A DNA stretch of 37,173 bases from contig CAYZBJ010000036.1 in the NCBI GenBank assembly GCA_964476625.1, forward strand, positions 1 to 37,173, given 5' to 3'. Of this stretch, positions 6,810-15,334 are shown piece after piece; the stretch's first letter is position 1, and each line of letters starts with the position of its first letter. Under the pieces are notes generated by a model, which did not search any database, was not told the DNA's origin, and worked only from the letters and a program-made list of their open reading frames with translations. Origin of the DNA: JAMLIN01 sp964476625. GTDB lineage: Bacteria > Pseudomonadota > Gammaproteobacteria > Burkholderiales > Burkholderiaceae_E. Both the position numbers and the translations under genes were made by a program.

Positions 6810-8057
6810 CTACTTCGCCTGCTTGGCGAACTCGGCCGATTCGCGCTTGACCACTTCCATCACCACGTCGGTGTAGGCGGCGAACCAGTCGGATTGCGGC
6901 ACCCACTTCGCGCCGTCCCACATCTCGATCCGGGTCTTGCCGCCACCGCCGTGGTCTTCGGGCGTCACGGTCACCGGCGCGATCAGGCCGTTCGCGTCGA
7001 AGTCCTTCAGGCTCTCGAGCCCGGCCTTGATCTTGGCCGGGGTGAGCGGCAGGCCCTCGTTCTTGATCGCCAGCCGGATGCCTTCGTACAGGCCCGAGTA
7101 CATCGCCAGCCCGGTGTTGTAGTAGACGTCCTCGGTCAGCTTGCGATCACCGGCGCCCTTGCCCGTGTCGTACAAGGTGGTGAGGATCTCCTTGATCAGC
7201 GGATGGTCCTGGCCGCCCTGCACGTTGGTGCCGCGCTTGATGCCCTTGGCTTCGGCGAAGCCGATGTTGGCGAGGTCGACCTCGTTCAACCAGTTGACGC
7301 TGATCAGCTTGTCCATCGAGATGCCGTTGCGCTTCATCTCGCGCGCGGCCACCACATGCATCGCCGAGAGATTCCAGGTGATCACCCAGTCGGGATTGAA
7401 GCGCCGGATCTGGGTCCAGACCGCTGCCTGGTCACGTCCCGGCAGGGGGTTCGGGAACAGCCCCAGCTCGGCGCCCTCCTTCTCGGTGATGGCCTTGAGC
7501 ACCCCGATCGGCTCCTGCCCGAAGGCATAGTCGGGATAGATGAAGGCGATCTTCACGTCCTTCAGGCTCCCGTTGCTCTGGGTCTTGATGTAATGGACGT
7601 TGTTGGCCATCTGCCCCCAGTAGGTGGGCCCGATCGGGAAGATCCACTTGAACACGCTGCCGTCGATCGCGTCGCCGCGGCCGACGAAGGACTGCCCCAT
7701 CACGTTGCCATCGGCCATCGCCCGCGGCAGCACCGCGCGCGACACCGGCGTCGAGAGGAAGTCGAAGACCATCACGCCTTCGCGCTTGAGCTTCTCGTAG
7801 CATTCGATCCCGCGCTGCGGTTCGTTGCCATGGTCCTGCACGACGACTTCGATCGGCGTGCCCTCGAGCCCGCCCTTGGAGTTGATCAGGGTCGCGAGGT
7901 CCTTGGCCGCCTGCACCACCTGCGGGCTGACGAAGGTGTATGCCTTGCTGAGGTCGTAGCACACCCCCACCTTGACCGGTTGCGCCTGCGCCGACGCCGA
8001 GGAGGCGCCCGCCAGCATCGCCAGGCCCGCCAGGGCCGATAGCAGAGTCCGATTCAT
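6810..8057 (-). CDS. Liv-type ABC transporter periplasmic binding protein (probable aromatic/alicyclic acid ligand)
   Basis: 415 residues; signal peptide MNRTLLSALAGLAMLAG... cleaved near ASA, then VKVGVCYDLSKAYTFVSPQVVQAAKDL, the start of a type I periplasmic-binding fold (Peripla_BP_6). FIYPDYAFGQEPIGVLKAITEKEGAEL is the hinge and second-lobe entry. Start chosen at 8057 because GGGAGA lies 6 nt upstream; the open frame extends to 8102 without a better site. Last gene of the liv/ligase operon, 102 bp after livF. Similar proteins next to bad genes in R. palustris bind benzoate-like or cyclic acids; with bad genes next door here the ligand is probably an alicyclic or aromatic acid rather than leucine. 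The ligand is an inference. Confidence 0.83.
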   Translation of the reverse strand: MNRTLLSALAGLAMLAGASSASAQAQPVKVGVCYDLSKAYTFVSPQVVQAAKDLATLINSKGGLEGTPIEVVVQDHGNEPQRGIECYEKLKREGVMVFDFLSTPVSRAVLPRAMADGNVMGQSFVGRGDAIDGSVFKWIFPIGPTYWGQMANNVHYIKTQSNGSLKDVKIAFIYPDYAFGQEPIGVLKAITEKEGAELGLFPNPLPGRDQAAVWTQIRRFNPDWVITWNLSAMHVVAAREMKRNGISMDKLISVNWLNEVDLANIGFAEAKGIKRGTNVQGGQDHPLIKEILTTLYDTGKGAGDRKLTEDVYYNTGLAMYSGLYEGIRLAIKNEGLPLTPAKIKAGLESLKDFDANGLIAPVTVTPEDHGGGGKTRIEMWDGAKWVPQSDWFAAYTDVVMEVVKRESAEFAKQAK

Positions 8058-8159
8058 GCAATGTCTCCCGCGCGTACGGATGGAACGGCGTTCATGGGGC
8101 ACCGAGTACGCACATGCCCGGAACGTGGATCTGGTGGCTCTACGGACCGCGGCCTCGCT

Positions 8160-8990
8160 TCAGCTCAGCCACCGCTTGCGGCGGCTGTAGTGCTTGACGT
8201 CGCGGAAATTCCGGCCTTCGGCCCCACCCAGGTAGAACTCCTGGATGTCGGGGTTCTTCTTCATTGCATCGGCGCTGTCGTGCATGACGATCCGGCCGTT
8301 CTCCATCAGGTAGCCGTGCGAGACGACTTCGAGCGCCGCGATGGCGTTCTGCTCCACGAGCAGGACCGACAGCCCTTCGTCGTGGTTGATCCGGCGCACG
8401 ATGTCGAAGATCTCGGCAACGAGGAAGGGCGCCAGGCCGAGGCTCGGCTCGTCGAGCATCAGCAGCTTCGGCTGGGTCATGAGGGCGCGCCCGATCGCGA
8501 GCATCTGCTGCTCGCCGCCCGACAGGAAGCCGGCCAGCGCATCGCGGCGCTCGCCGAGCCGCGGAAAGTAGTGGTAGACCATGTCGCGGTTCCGGGCGAA
8601 GTCGCCCTTGCGAGCGACCACCGCGGAAGCGGCCAGGAGGTTCTCGTCGGGCGTCAGGTGCTCGAACACCCGGCGTCCCTCGAGGACCTGGACGATGCCC
8701 AGGCGCACCCGCGCCTGCGGCGCGAGCCGGTCGATGTCGCGACCCATGAAGCGCACCTCGCCACGGGTGACCTCGCCGCGCTCGGGCTGGAGCAGGCCGC
8801 TGATCGACTTGAGGGTGGTGCTCTTGCCGGCGCCGTTGGCGCCGAGCAGCGCGACCATGCCGCCGCGCGGCAGGACCATCGAGACCCCCTTGATCGCGAG
8901 CGCGACGCGGTCGTAGATGACCTCGACGTTGTTGATCTCGAGGATCGGCACGGCGTCGGCGGCGGTGTCGTTCATGGCGGCCTGCATCAT
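8160..8990 (-). CDS. livF: ABC transporter ATP-binding protein, LivF type
   Basis: 276 residues from ATG 8990, which overlaps the livM stop in ATGA; an in-frame ATG at 8975 is the alternative. Walker A GANGAGKST (50-58), signature LSGGEQQMLAIGRALM, Walker B KLLMLDEPSLGLAP and the H-loop region LLVEQNAIAALEVVSHGYLMENGRI, all intact and typical of LivF. One of the two cytoplasmic ATPases of the importer, paired with LivG (12870-13676). The protein runs some 20 residues past the usual LivF end with a basic tail (YSRRKRWLS). Confidence 0.9.
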   Translation of the reverse strand: MMQAAMNDTAADAVPILEINNVEVIYDRVALAIKGVSMVLPRGGMVALLGANGAGKSTTLKSISGLLQPERGEVTRGEVRFMGRDIDRLAPQARVRLGIVQVLEGRRVFEHLTPDENLLAASAVVARKGDFARNRDMVYHYFPRLGERRDALAGFLSGGEQQMLAIGRALMTQPKLLMLDEPSLGLAPFLVAEIFDIVRRINHDEGLSVLLVEQNAIAALEVVSHGYLMENGRIVMHDSADAMKKNPDIQEFYLGGAEGRNFRDVKHYSRRKRWLS

Positions 8991-10060
8991 TTGCGCTGAT
9001 AGCCGAAGGGCCAGACCATCAGGTAGTTGCGGATGTTGCCGTAGAGTTTGCCCAGGCCCATCGGCTCGATCAGCAGGACCACGATGATCGACGCGCCGTA
9101 GGCAATGTTCGGCACATGGGCAAGGGTCTCGACCCCGATGTCGAGGCCGAGGAGCTGGGCGAGCCAGGCGACCAGGGCGTTCATCTGGCCCGGCAGCAGC
9201 AGGATGAAGGCGGTGCCCAGGTAGCTGCCGATGATGCTGCCCAGGCCGCCCACGATCACCATGGCGAGCAGCTGGATCGACACGTTGACCGAGAACTGCT
9301 CGGGTGTCACCGCGTGGTAGTAGCAGAAGATCAGGATCGCGCCGCTCACGCCCCCGATGAAGGCCGAGGCGGCGAACGCGACCAGCTTGTAGTAGAAGCT
9401 GCGCACCCCGATCACCGCGGCCGCGTAATCCTTCTCGCGCACCGCGACCAGCGCCCGGCCGAGCGCGGTCCGGCGCAGGTTCAGCATGAAGATCGTGACC
9501 ATCACGCACCACGCGAGCACGATCAGGTAGGTGCCGTACTCGGAAGTGACCGGCTGGCCGAGCAGCCGTGGCGTCGATGCCTGCAGGGTCGCCGACACCC
9601 CGCCGCTGATCGCCGGCACATGGGAGATGACCCAGTCCATCACGAACTGCATCGCGAGGGTCGACAGCGCGAGGTACAGGCCCTTGACCCGCAGCGCGGC
9701 GAAGGCGAAGACCACGCCGACCACCGCCGCCATCAGGCCACCGAGGACGATCGCGATCTCCCAGGGCACGCCGTGGCGGGCCGCATGCACCGATGCGTAG
9801 GCGCCTATCCCCATCACCGCCGCATAGCCGAAGTGGAACTGCCCGGTCCAGCCGATGATCAGGTTCAGCCCCAGCACCGCCGAGGTCCAGACCAGCCAGG
9901 GCAGCACGTAGCTCGTCAGCACGAGCGAACTGAACAGCAGCGGCGCGGCCAGGGCGACCGCCACCAGCAGGTACATCGCGCGCCGCTCGAAGGGAATCGG
10001 GAACAGCGACCGGTCGCTGGCGTAGCCGGTGTGGAAGATTCCCGCCTGGCGATAGAGCAT
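8987..10060 (-). CDS. livM: ABC transporter permease, LivM type
   Basis: 357-residue inner-membrane permease with about ten hydrophobic segments. LVWTSAVLGLNLIIGWTGQFHFGYAAVMGIGAYA is the LivM signature around the second and third helices; GRALVAVREKDYAAAVIGV is the cytoplasmic loop contacting the ATPases; GGLGSIIGSYLGTAFILLLPG follows. The N-terminus (LYRQAGIFHTGYASDRSLFPIPFERR) is a soluble extension seen in LivM proteins of ligase-containing operons. ATG 10060 starts 3 bp after the livH stop, so translation is probably coupled. Confidence 0.9.
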   Translation of the reverse strand: MLYRQAGIFHTGYASDRSLFPIPFERRAMYLLVAVALAAPLLFSSLVLTSYVLPWLVWTSAVLGLNLIIGWTGQFHFGYAAVMGIGAYASVHAARHGVPWEIAIVLGGLMAAVVGVVFAFAALRVKGLYLALSTLAMQFVMDWVISHVPAISGGVSATLQASTPRLLGQPVTSEYGTYLIVLAWCVMVTIFMLNLRRTALGRALVAVREKDYAAAVIGVRSFYYKLVAFAASAFIGGVSGAILIFCYYHAVTPEQFSVNVSIQLLAMVIVGGLGSIIGSYLGTAFILLLPGQMNALVAWLAQLLGLDIGVETLAHVPNIAYGASIIVVLLIEPMGLGKLYGNIRNYLMVWPFGYQRK

Positions 10061-10063
10061 GGC

Positions 10064-10951
10064 TCAGATCCTCTCGATGTCCTCACGGCCGAAGAAGCCG
10101 TGCGGTCGGATCATGATCGTCAGGATCAGCACCGTGGCGATCACCAGCTCGCGGGTGCCGCCGCCCAGCATCGGGTCGAGGATGCCCGAGGCGACGCTCT
10201 CGAGGATGCCCAGCAGCAGCCCCGCGAGGATCGCCCCCCCGATGCTGTCGAGCCCGCCGAGCACCCCGACGGTGAGGCCCTTGAGCAGCAGCAGGGCCAG
10301 GCCCTGGTCGACCGTCTGGACCGATCCCCACAGCACGCCGGCGGTGGTCGCGACCACCGAGGACAGGGCCCAGGACAGCGCGACGCCGCGTTCGACCGAG
10401 ATGCCGACCGACCAGGACGCGGTGTAGTCGTCGGCGATCGCCCGCAGCACCACCCCGCGCCGGGTGCGGAAGAACAGGATGAAGGCGACGAAGAGCACCA
10501 GCGAGACCACCGCGCCGGTCGCATAGGAGCGGTTGAGCAGCAGCGGACCGAGGAACAGGGGCTCGTCGCTGATGCCGATGTCGAGCGGCCGGCCGCTGCC
10601 GCCGCCGATCGACAGCGCGGTCGCCTCGAGGAAGATCGCGACGCCCAGCGTCATCATGAGGATCATCACCACCGGCCGGCCGGCGAGCCGACGCAGCGCC
10701 ACCCGTTCGATGCCGGCGCCGAGCAGGAACATCGACACCATCGCCAGCGGTATCGCGAGCCACATCGGCGCGCCGAGCCCGTTGGCGAAGCCGAGCACGA
10801 CGTAGGCGCCCACCATGGTCAGGGCGCCCTGGGCGAGGTTGGGCACCGAGGAGGACTTGTAGATCAGCACCACGCCCATGGCCACGAGGGCGTACATCAG
10901 GCCGGCCATCGCGCCGTTGATCGCGAGTTCGAGCAAGTAGAGTGCGTCCAT
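10064..10951 (-). CDS. livH: ABC transporter permease, LivH type
   Basis: 295-residue membrane protein of the BPD_transp_2 (LivH) family. INGAMAGLMYALVAMGVVLIYKSSSVPNLAQGALTMVGAYV is the family N-terminal signature, ADDYTASWSVGISVERGVALSWALSSVVA the cytoplasmic coupling loop, and GGLDSIGGAILAGLLLGILESV the conserved C-terminal helix. Starts 3 bp after the ligase stop and ends 3 bp before livM. Forms the translocation pore with LivM. Confidence 0.9.
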   Translation of the reverse strand: MDALYLLELAINGAMAGLMYALVAMGVVLIYKSSSVPNLAQGALTMVGAYVVLGFANGLGAPMWLAIPLAMVSMFLLGAGIERVALRRLAGRPVVMILMMTLGVAIFLEATALSIGGGSGRPLDIGISDEPLFLGPLLLNRSYATGAVVSLVLFVAFILFFRTRRGVVLRAIADDYTASWSVGISVERGVALSWALSSVVATTAGVLWGSVQTVDQGLALLLLKGLTVGVLGGLDSIGGAILAGLLLGILESVASGILDPMLGGGTRELVIATVLILTIMIRPHGFFGREDIERI

Positions 10952-10954
10952 GCC

Positions 10955-12883
10955 TCAGGGCTCCCTGATCGCGAGCAGGCGCTCGGTGACGCCGATCTCG
11001 CCGTTCTCGTAGACGATCTGCGCCCGCATCGCGACCGATCCGGCGCCGGCGTAGATCGCGTCGATGATCGGCGCATAGCGCTCCTCGACGACATTGCGCC
11101 GCAGCTTGCGGGTCCGTGTGATCTCGCCGTCGTCGGCGTCGAATTCCTTGTGCAGGCTGGCGAAGCGCCGCAGCCGCAGGGGCTCGGCGAGGGTCGAGTT
11201 GACGTGCCGGATGGCCGCCGCGATCAGCTCGAGCACCTCGGGCTTCTGCGACAGGTCGGCATACGACACGTAGGAGATGCCGCGCACCTCGGCCCAGTGG
11301 CCCACCGGTTCGCGGTCGATGCAGACGATCGCGGCGAGCATCTCGCGTCCCTTGCCGAGCACGGCCACGTCGCGGATGAAGGGGCTGAACTTGAGCCGGT
11401 TCTCGATGTAGTTCGGGATGTAGCGTTCACCGGCGGCGGTATGCACCACCTCGGACAGGCGCCCGAGCACCACCAGCTGGCCATCGGGCTCGATGTAGCC
11501 GGCGTCGCCCGTATGCAGCCAGCCATCCTCGAGCGTCTCGCGGGTCGCTTCCTCGTTGTGGTAGTAGCCGCCGAAGACGCTCTCCGAGCGCAGCATGATC
11601 TCGCCGGAATCGGCGATGCGGGCATCGACCCCCGGCAGGGGCCGGCCGACGGTGTGCAGCCGAACCTCGTCGGGCGCATGCATCGCATTGAAGGCGCTGG
11701 CTTCGGTCTGGCCGTAGAGCTGGCGCAGCCGCACCCCGAGCGCCCGGTAGAAGACGAAGGTGTCCTCGCCGATCGCCTCGCCGCCGGTGAAGGCGTTGCG
11801 TATGCCGGTCAGGCCCATCTGGTCCTTGATCGGTCCGGCGATCAGCCATTCGCCGACCGGGCGCAGCAGGCGCTGGGCGGTGGTCGGCGGCAAGCCTTCG
11901 AGCTTGCGTCGCTCGGCCGCGATCGCGTTGGCCATGAAGAAGTCGTAGAGCCACTTCTTCAGGGGCGTGGAGTCCTCCATGCGGACCTGCACCGTGGTCA
12001 GCATGTTGTCCCAGCTGCGGGGCGCCGCGAGGTAGTAGGTCGGGGCGATCTCGCGCAGGTTGTGCAGCACCGTCTCCTGGCGCTCCGGGATGTTGATCGT
12101 GAACACCAGCGAGATCCCCGCGCCCATGGTGATCGCGAAATCGCCCACCCAGGCCATCGGCAGGTAGGCGAGGATCTGTTCGCCGAAGTCGAAGGACTGC
12201 GCCGCATGGGCGTTGCGCACCCCGGCGAGCACGTTGCGATGCGAGAGGACCACCCCCTTGGGCCGGCCGGTGGTCCCCGACGAGTGGATGAAGACCGCGG
12301 GATCGTCCGGGCCGGCTGTCGCGAGCAGGGCTTCGCGCAGGTTCGGCTCGGCCGCGAGCCGGGCGGCGCCGGCCTCGGCAAGGGCCGACCACGCCCACAG
12401 GCCCGGCGCCTCGTAGGCGGCCAGGCCGCGGGGGTTGTCGTAGGCGAGATGCTCGATGGGGGCCCCACGCTCGCGCAGGTCGAGCACCTTGTCGACCTGT
12501 TCCTGGTCCTCGGCAAGGGCAAAGCGCGCGCTGACGTTCTGCACCAGGTGCATGATCTCGTCGAGCGTCGCATCCGGATAGACCGGCATCGCGTAGGCGC
12601 CGAGCATGCCGGCGGCGAGCATGCCGACATAGAGCCGGGGCCGGTTGTCGCCCATCACCAGCAACGCTTCGCCGCGGCCGAGTCCGCGCGCCTGCAGCGC
12701 AGCGGCGCATTGCAGGGTCATCTCGAGGAGTTCGCTCCAGCTGGTCTGCTGCCAGATGCCGGCATCCTTCTCGCGGATCGCGATGCGGTCCCCGTGGGCC
12801 TGCGCATTGGCTTCGAGCAGGCGCGGCAGGGTCGTGTCGATGCGCAGCTCGCGCGCCGCGGGCCGACGCTCAGGCGACCGCAC
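10955..12883 (-). CDS. AMP-dependent acyl-CoA ligase within an ABC transporter operon
   Basis: 642 residues from GTG 12883: GGAGG lies 5 nt upstream and the gene overlaps the livG stop by 14 nt. The longer frame to ATG 12964 would overlap livG by 95 nt. ANL-superfamily enzyme that activates a carboxylic acid as acyl-AMP and transfers it to CoA. P-loop SSGTTGRPKG (201-210), YGQTEASAFNAMHAPDEVRLHTVGRPLPGV, DGWLHTGDAGYIEPDGQLVVLGR. Overall it looks like a long-chain fatty acid-CoA ligase (FadD15/AAE type), but such genes recur inside Liv operons of proteobacteria importing aromatic or organic acids. It probably traps the imported acid as CoA ester, which could feed AliB-BadH-BadI. Substrate unproven. 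Confidence 0.85.
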   Translation of the reverse strand: MRSPERRPAARELRIDTTLPRLLEANAQAHGDRIAIREKDAGIWQQTSWSELLEMTLQCAAALQARGLGRGEALLVMGDNRPRLYVGMLAAGMLGAYAMPVYPDATLDEIMHLVQNVSARFALAEDQEQVDKVLDLRERGAPIEHLAYDNPRGLAAYEAPGLWAWSALAEAGAARLAAEPNLREALLATAGPDDPAVFIHSSGTTGRPKGVVLSHRNVLAGVRNAHAAQSFDFGEQILAYLPMAWVGDFAITMGAGISLVFTINIPERQETVLHNLREIAPTYYLAAPRSWDNMLTTVQVRMEDSTPLKKWLYDFFMANAIAAERRKLEGLPPTTAQRLLRPVGEWLIAGPIKDQMGLTGIRNAFTGGEAIGEDTFVFYRALGVRLRQLYGQTEASAFNAMHAPDEVRLHTVGRPLPGVDARIADSGEIMLRSESVFGGYYHNEEATRETLEDGWLHTGDAGYIEPDGQLVVLGRLSEVVHTAAGERYIPNYIENRLKFSPFIRDVAVLGKGREMLAAIVCIDREPVGHWAEVRGISYVSYADLSQKPEVLELIAAAIRHVNSTLAEPLRLRRFASLHKEFDADDGEITRTRKLRRNVVEERYAPIIDAIYAGAGSVAMRAQIVYENGEIGVTERLLAIREP

Positions 12884-13676
12884 CGGCGCCTCCGAGATAG
12901 GCTTCGATGACCCGGGGGTCGGCGATGACGTCGCGCGGGATGCCGGTGTCGATGACCTCGCCATAGCTCAGGACCATCATCCGGTCGCAGATCCCGGTGA
13001 TGATGTCCATGTGGTGCTCGATCAGCATGACGGTGACGCCGCGCTCGTCGCGCGCATCGAGCACGAAGCGCGCCATGTATTCCTTCTCTTCCTGGTTCAT
13101 GCCGGCCATCGGCTCGTCGAGGATCAGGAAGCTCGGCTCGGCGACCAGCGCCCGGGCCAGCTCGACCCGCTTCTTGAGGCCCAGCGGGATGGCGTCGACG
13201 GGCTCCTCGCGCACGCTCTCGAGCTGCATGAAGTCGATGACCTCCTCGACGATCGCGCGATGCCGGATCTCGTCGGGCCGCGCCGCCCAGGGATAGAGCG
13301 CGGTGCGCCAGACCCGCGGGCGCATGTGGACATGGCGCCCGAGCAGGATGTTGTCGAGCACCGACATGCCGTTGAACAGGGCGAGGTTCTGGAAGGTGCG
13401 CGCCACCCCGAGGTGGGCGACGCGATGCGGCGCGAGCCCGGTGATGTCCTCGCCATGGAGCAATACCTTGCCCTTCTGGGGCGGGAAGAAGCCGGTGATG
13501 GCGTTCGTCATGGTGGTCTTGCCGCTGCCGTTCGGGCCCACCAGGCCGAAGATCTCGCCGCGCTCGATGCGCATGTCGACGCCGGTCACGGCAACCAGGC
13601 CACCGAAGCGGCGCTCGATGCCACGACACTCGAGTACGGGTACGGGCCGGCTGTCGCCGGGGCGCGTGCCAGTCAC
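12870..13676 (-). CDS. livG: ABC transporter ATP-binding protein, LivG type
   Basis: 268 residues from GTG 13676, with GGAGGAG 6-7 nt upstream. Walker A GPNGSGKTT (47-55), Q-loop ARTFQNLALFNGMSVLDNILLG, Walker B SFLILDEPMAGMNQEEK, H-loop VMLIEHHMDIITGICDRMMVLSYGEVI. The ABC signature reads PLGLKKRVELARAL in place of LSGGQ; this variant is what I associate with LivG proteins from ligase-containing operons. First gene of the operon livG-ligase-livHMF-binding protein. Confidence 0.9.
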   Translation of the reverse strand: MTGTRPGDSRPVPVLECRGIERRFGGLVAVTGVDMRIERGEIFGLVGPNGSGKTTMTNAITGFFPPQKGKVLLHGEDITGLAPHRVAHLGVARTFQNLALFNGMSVLDNILLGRHVHMRPRVWRTALYPWAARPDEIRHRAIVEEVIDFMQLESVREEPVDAIPLGLKKRVELARALVAEPSFLILDEPMAGMNQEEKEYMARFVLDARDERGVTVMLIEHHMDIITGICDRMMVLSYGEVIDTGIPRDVIADPRVIEAYLGGAGAVA

Positions 13677-13699
13677 CTTCGTCTCCTCCGTCGCCTTCG

Positions 13700-13727
13700 C
13701 CGCCGGCGGCGGACGCGCCGCCGGCGG
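13700..13727 (-). promoter_or_regulatory. GC hairpin in the livG 5' leader
   Basis: Perfect 12-bp stem CCGCCGGCGGCG (13700-13711) / CGCCGCCGGCGG (13716-13727) with a 4-nt loop, ending about 10 nt upstream of the GGAGGAG of livG in the transcript. No T-tract follows, so it is not a classic terminator; it could modulate translation start or mRNA stability. Confidence 0.5.
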
Positions 13728-13764
13728 GTTACGCAGACCCGTCGCCGCGCCCGGAGCGTCCGGC

Positions 13765-13814
13765 GATAGGTAATCATGTTGCCCTATCCTATTGAAAGCC
13801 CATCATCCCGGCAA
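13765..13814 (-). promoter_or_regulatory. Candidate livG promoter with overlapping operator-like inverted repeat
   Basis: On the minus strand TTGCCG (13814-13809, 4/6) is 17 bp from TAGGAT (13791-13786, 4/6). The inverted repeat GATAGG (13765-13770) - 12 bp - CCTATC (13783-13788) covers the -10 and the probable start site, a typical repressor position. The regulator is unknown; BadR is one candidate but its ATATAT arms differ. Confidence 0.45.
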
Positions 13815-14008
13815 GCCCGAAGCCGGCACCCGCAGCGGGGTTTTCCCAAGGGATATCGCGTATTGCAGTGCAACCATGCCGGCATGGCCCAGCCCGTCAT
13901 TTCAGGCCAATATAGGCAACCCATTGCATATATTCGGCCAAGCTGCGGAAGAGTTACCATCCACGCACGGCCAATTCGAGGCCGTCGCAGGAAGCAGCCA
14001 GGCCCGAC

Positions 14009-14923
14009 ATGCTCAGTTTCCTTCCGCCGGTAGTGCGCGGCGTCATCGCCGCCATCCTGCTGGCCCTCAACATCGTGCTCTGGACGTCCGTCCTGTTCGT
14101 CCTGGCCCTGCTGCGGCTCGCGCTCCCATTCCAGGGGGCGCGCCGGCGGCTCGATCCCTGGCTCAACCGCGTCGCGACCAACTGGATCTCGGGCAACAGC
14201 GCCTGGATGCGACTCACCCAACGCACCGAATGGGATGTCGAGGGCGTCGACGGGCTCGATCCCCGCGGCTGGTACATGGTGAGCGCCAACCACCAGTCCT
14301 GGGTCGACATCTTCGTACTCCAGCATGTGCTCAACCGGCGCATCCCGCTGCTGAAGTTCTTCCTCAAGCACGAGCTGATCTGGGTGCCGGTGATGGGCCT
14401 GGCCTGGTGGGCGCTCGATTTCCCCTTCATGCGCCGGCATTCCGATGCCCACCTGCGCGAGCATCCCGAGAAGCGCTTCGAGGACCTCGAGACCTCGCGA
14501 CGCGCCTGCGAGAAGTTCGCCCTGGTGCCGACCAGCGTGATGAACTTTCCCGAGGGCACCCGCTTCACCGCCGCCAAGCATGCGGCCCAGCGCTCCTCGT
14601 TCGCCCACCTGCTGCGGCCCAAGGCGGGCGCGCTCGCCCTGTCGCTCGCAGTGCTCGGCGAACAGTTCCGTTCCTTCCTCGACGTGACGATCGTCTACCC
14701 GGATGGCGCCCCGGACTTCTGGCAGTTCCTGTGCGGCCGGGTGCCGCGGATCATCGTGCGGGTGCGCCGCCTCGAACTGCCCCCCGAACTGCTCGGCGGC
14801 GACCCGGTCACCGATTCGCGCTTGCGCAAGGCGGTGCATCGCTGGCAGCTCGAACGCTGGGCCGAAAAGGACGCGCTGGTCAGCGAGCTGCTCGACGCGG
14901 CCGGCAGCCGGCACGCCGGATAG
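14009..14923 (+). CDS. YihG/LCLAT-like lysophospholipid acyltransferase family protein
   Basis: 304-residue membrane-anchored acyltransferase (PlsC superfamily). Hydrophobic N-terminal anchor (residues 8-40), catalytic HX4D box in SANHQSWVDIF (His95, Asp100), and block III NFPEGTRF (179-186). PFMRRHS and LRPKAGALALSLAVL are typical of the YihG / LCLAT1-like subgroup. It likely moves acyl groups onto a lysophospholipid or related glycerolipid at the inner membrane; the true acceptor is unclear. Ribosome site is weak. Ends 15 bp from the convergent cupin gene. Confidence 0.85.
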   Translation: MLSFLPPVVRGVIAAILLALNIVLWTSVLFVLALLRLALPFQGARRRLDPWLNRVATNWISGNSAWMRLTQRTEWDVEGVDGLDPRGWYMVSANHQSWVDIFVLQHVLNRRIPLLKFFLKHELIWVPVMGLAWWALDFPFMRRHSDAHLREHPEKRFEDLETSRRACEKFALVPTSVMNFPEGTRFTAAKHAAQRSSFAHLLRPKAGALALSLAVLGEQFRSFLDVTIVYPDGAPDFWQFLCGRVPRIIVRVRRLELPPELLGGDPVTDSRLRKAVHRWQLERWAEKDALVSELLDAAGSRHAG

Positions 14924-14938
14924 CCGGCCGGGCCACCG

Positions 14939-15334
14939 TCAGCCGACGGCCGCGGCGGCCGGCGCCGGCACCGACTCGGTCGCGAAGTCGGCCGGGGTGA
15001 CGATCTCGATCAGTTCGAGGTCTTCCGAGTGCGCAAGCTCCCGGTGGCGGATGCCCGGCGGCTGGTGCACGCAGGTGCCGGCTTCCATCAGCACTTCGCC
15101 GACTCCTTCGTACTCGAAGCGGGCCCAGCCGCGCAGCACGTAGACGAGCTGCAGCCCGACGTCGTGGCGATGCCACTCGCCGGTCGCGTTGGTGCCCTCG
15201 CGGGCGCGGATCACATGCATGACCGCGTGGCCGTCGGTCGCCTCCCGGATGCCGAGGTCGCGGTACTCGAAGTACTGGCGCAGCCCGTCGGCGTGGAATT
15301 CGCTGTCGCGGGCGTGCTGGATGCTGAACTTCAT
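14939..15334 (-). CDS. Small cupin-domain protein
   Basis: 131 residues, single cupin barrel. Metal-type residues in GEWHRHDVGLQ (His55, His57) and PPGIRHREL (His97), with the turn VLRGWARFEYEGVGEVLMEAGTCVH between the two motifs. The N-terminal part (FHADGLRQYFEYRDLGI) is found in stand-alone cupins of unknown role in proteobacteria. The ATG overlaps the stop of a 25-codon ORF in ATGA, so translation may depend on that mini-ORF. Enzymatic function not assignable from sequence. Confidence 0.83.
   Translation of the reverse strand: MKFSIQHARDSEFHADGLRQYFEYRDLGIREATDGHAVMHVIRAREGTNATGEWHRHDVGLQLVYVLRGWARFEYEGVGEVLMEAGTCVHQPPGIRHRELAHSEDLELIEIVTPADFATESVPAPAAAAVG

Larger units (their letters stand above)
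13677..14008. other. 332-bp divergent region between livG (minus) and acyltransferase (plus)
   Basis: It holds the livG leader hairpin, a candidate minus-strand promoter with an overlapping inverted repeat (all listed separately), and an AT-richer part (13860-13950) that probably contains the plus-strand promoter. TATATT is visible near 13928, but no convincing -35. No additional ORF is supported. Confidence 0.6.

Noticed and set aside
8976..9512. N-terminal extension of the livF frame into livM
   Set aside because: The extension is antisense-like composition in an overlapping frame of livM; the ATGA start at 8990 explains the gene.
9116..12910. 1264-codon plus-strand frame antisense to livM, livH and the ligase
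   Set aside because: Composition (Arg/His/Asp/Gly/Gln-rich, no domains) is the usual antisense shadow of GC-rich genes; three well-supported genes occupy the other strand.
12884..12964. Upstream extension of the ligase to ATG 12964
   Set aside because: It would overlap livG by 95 nt and adds a low-complexity Ser/Pro segment, whereas GTG 12883 has GGAGG at 5 nt.
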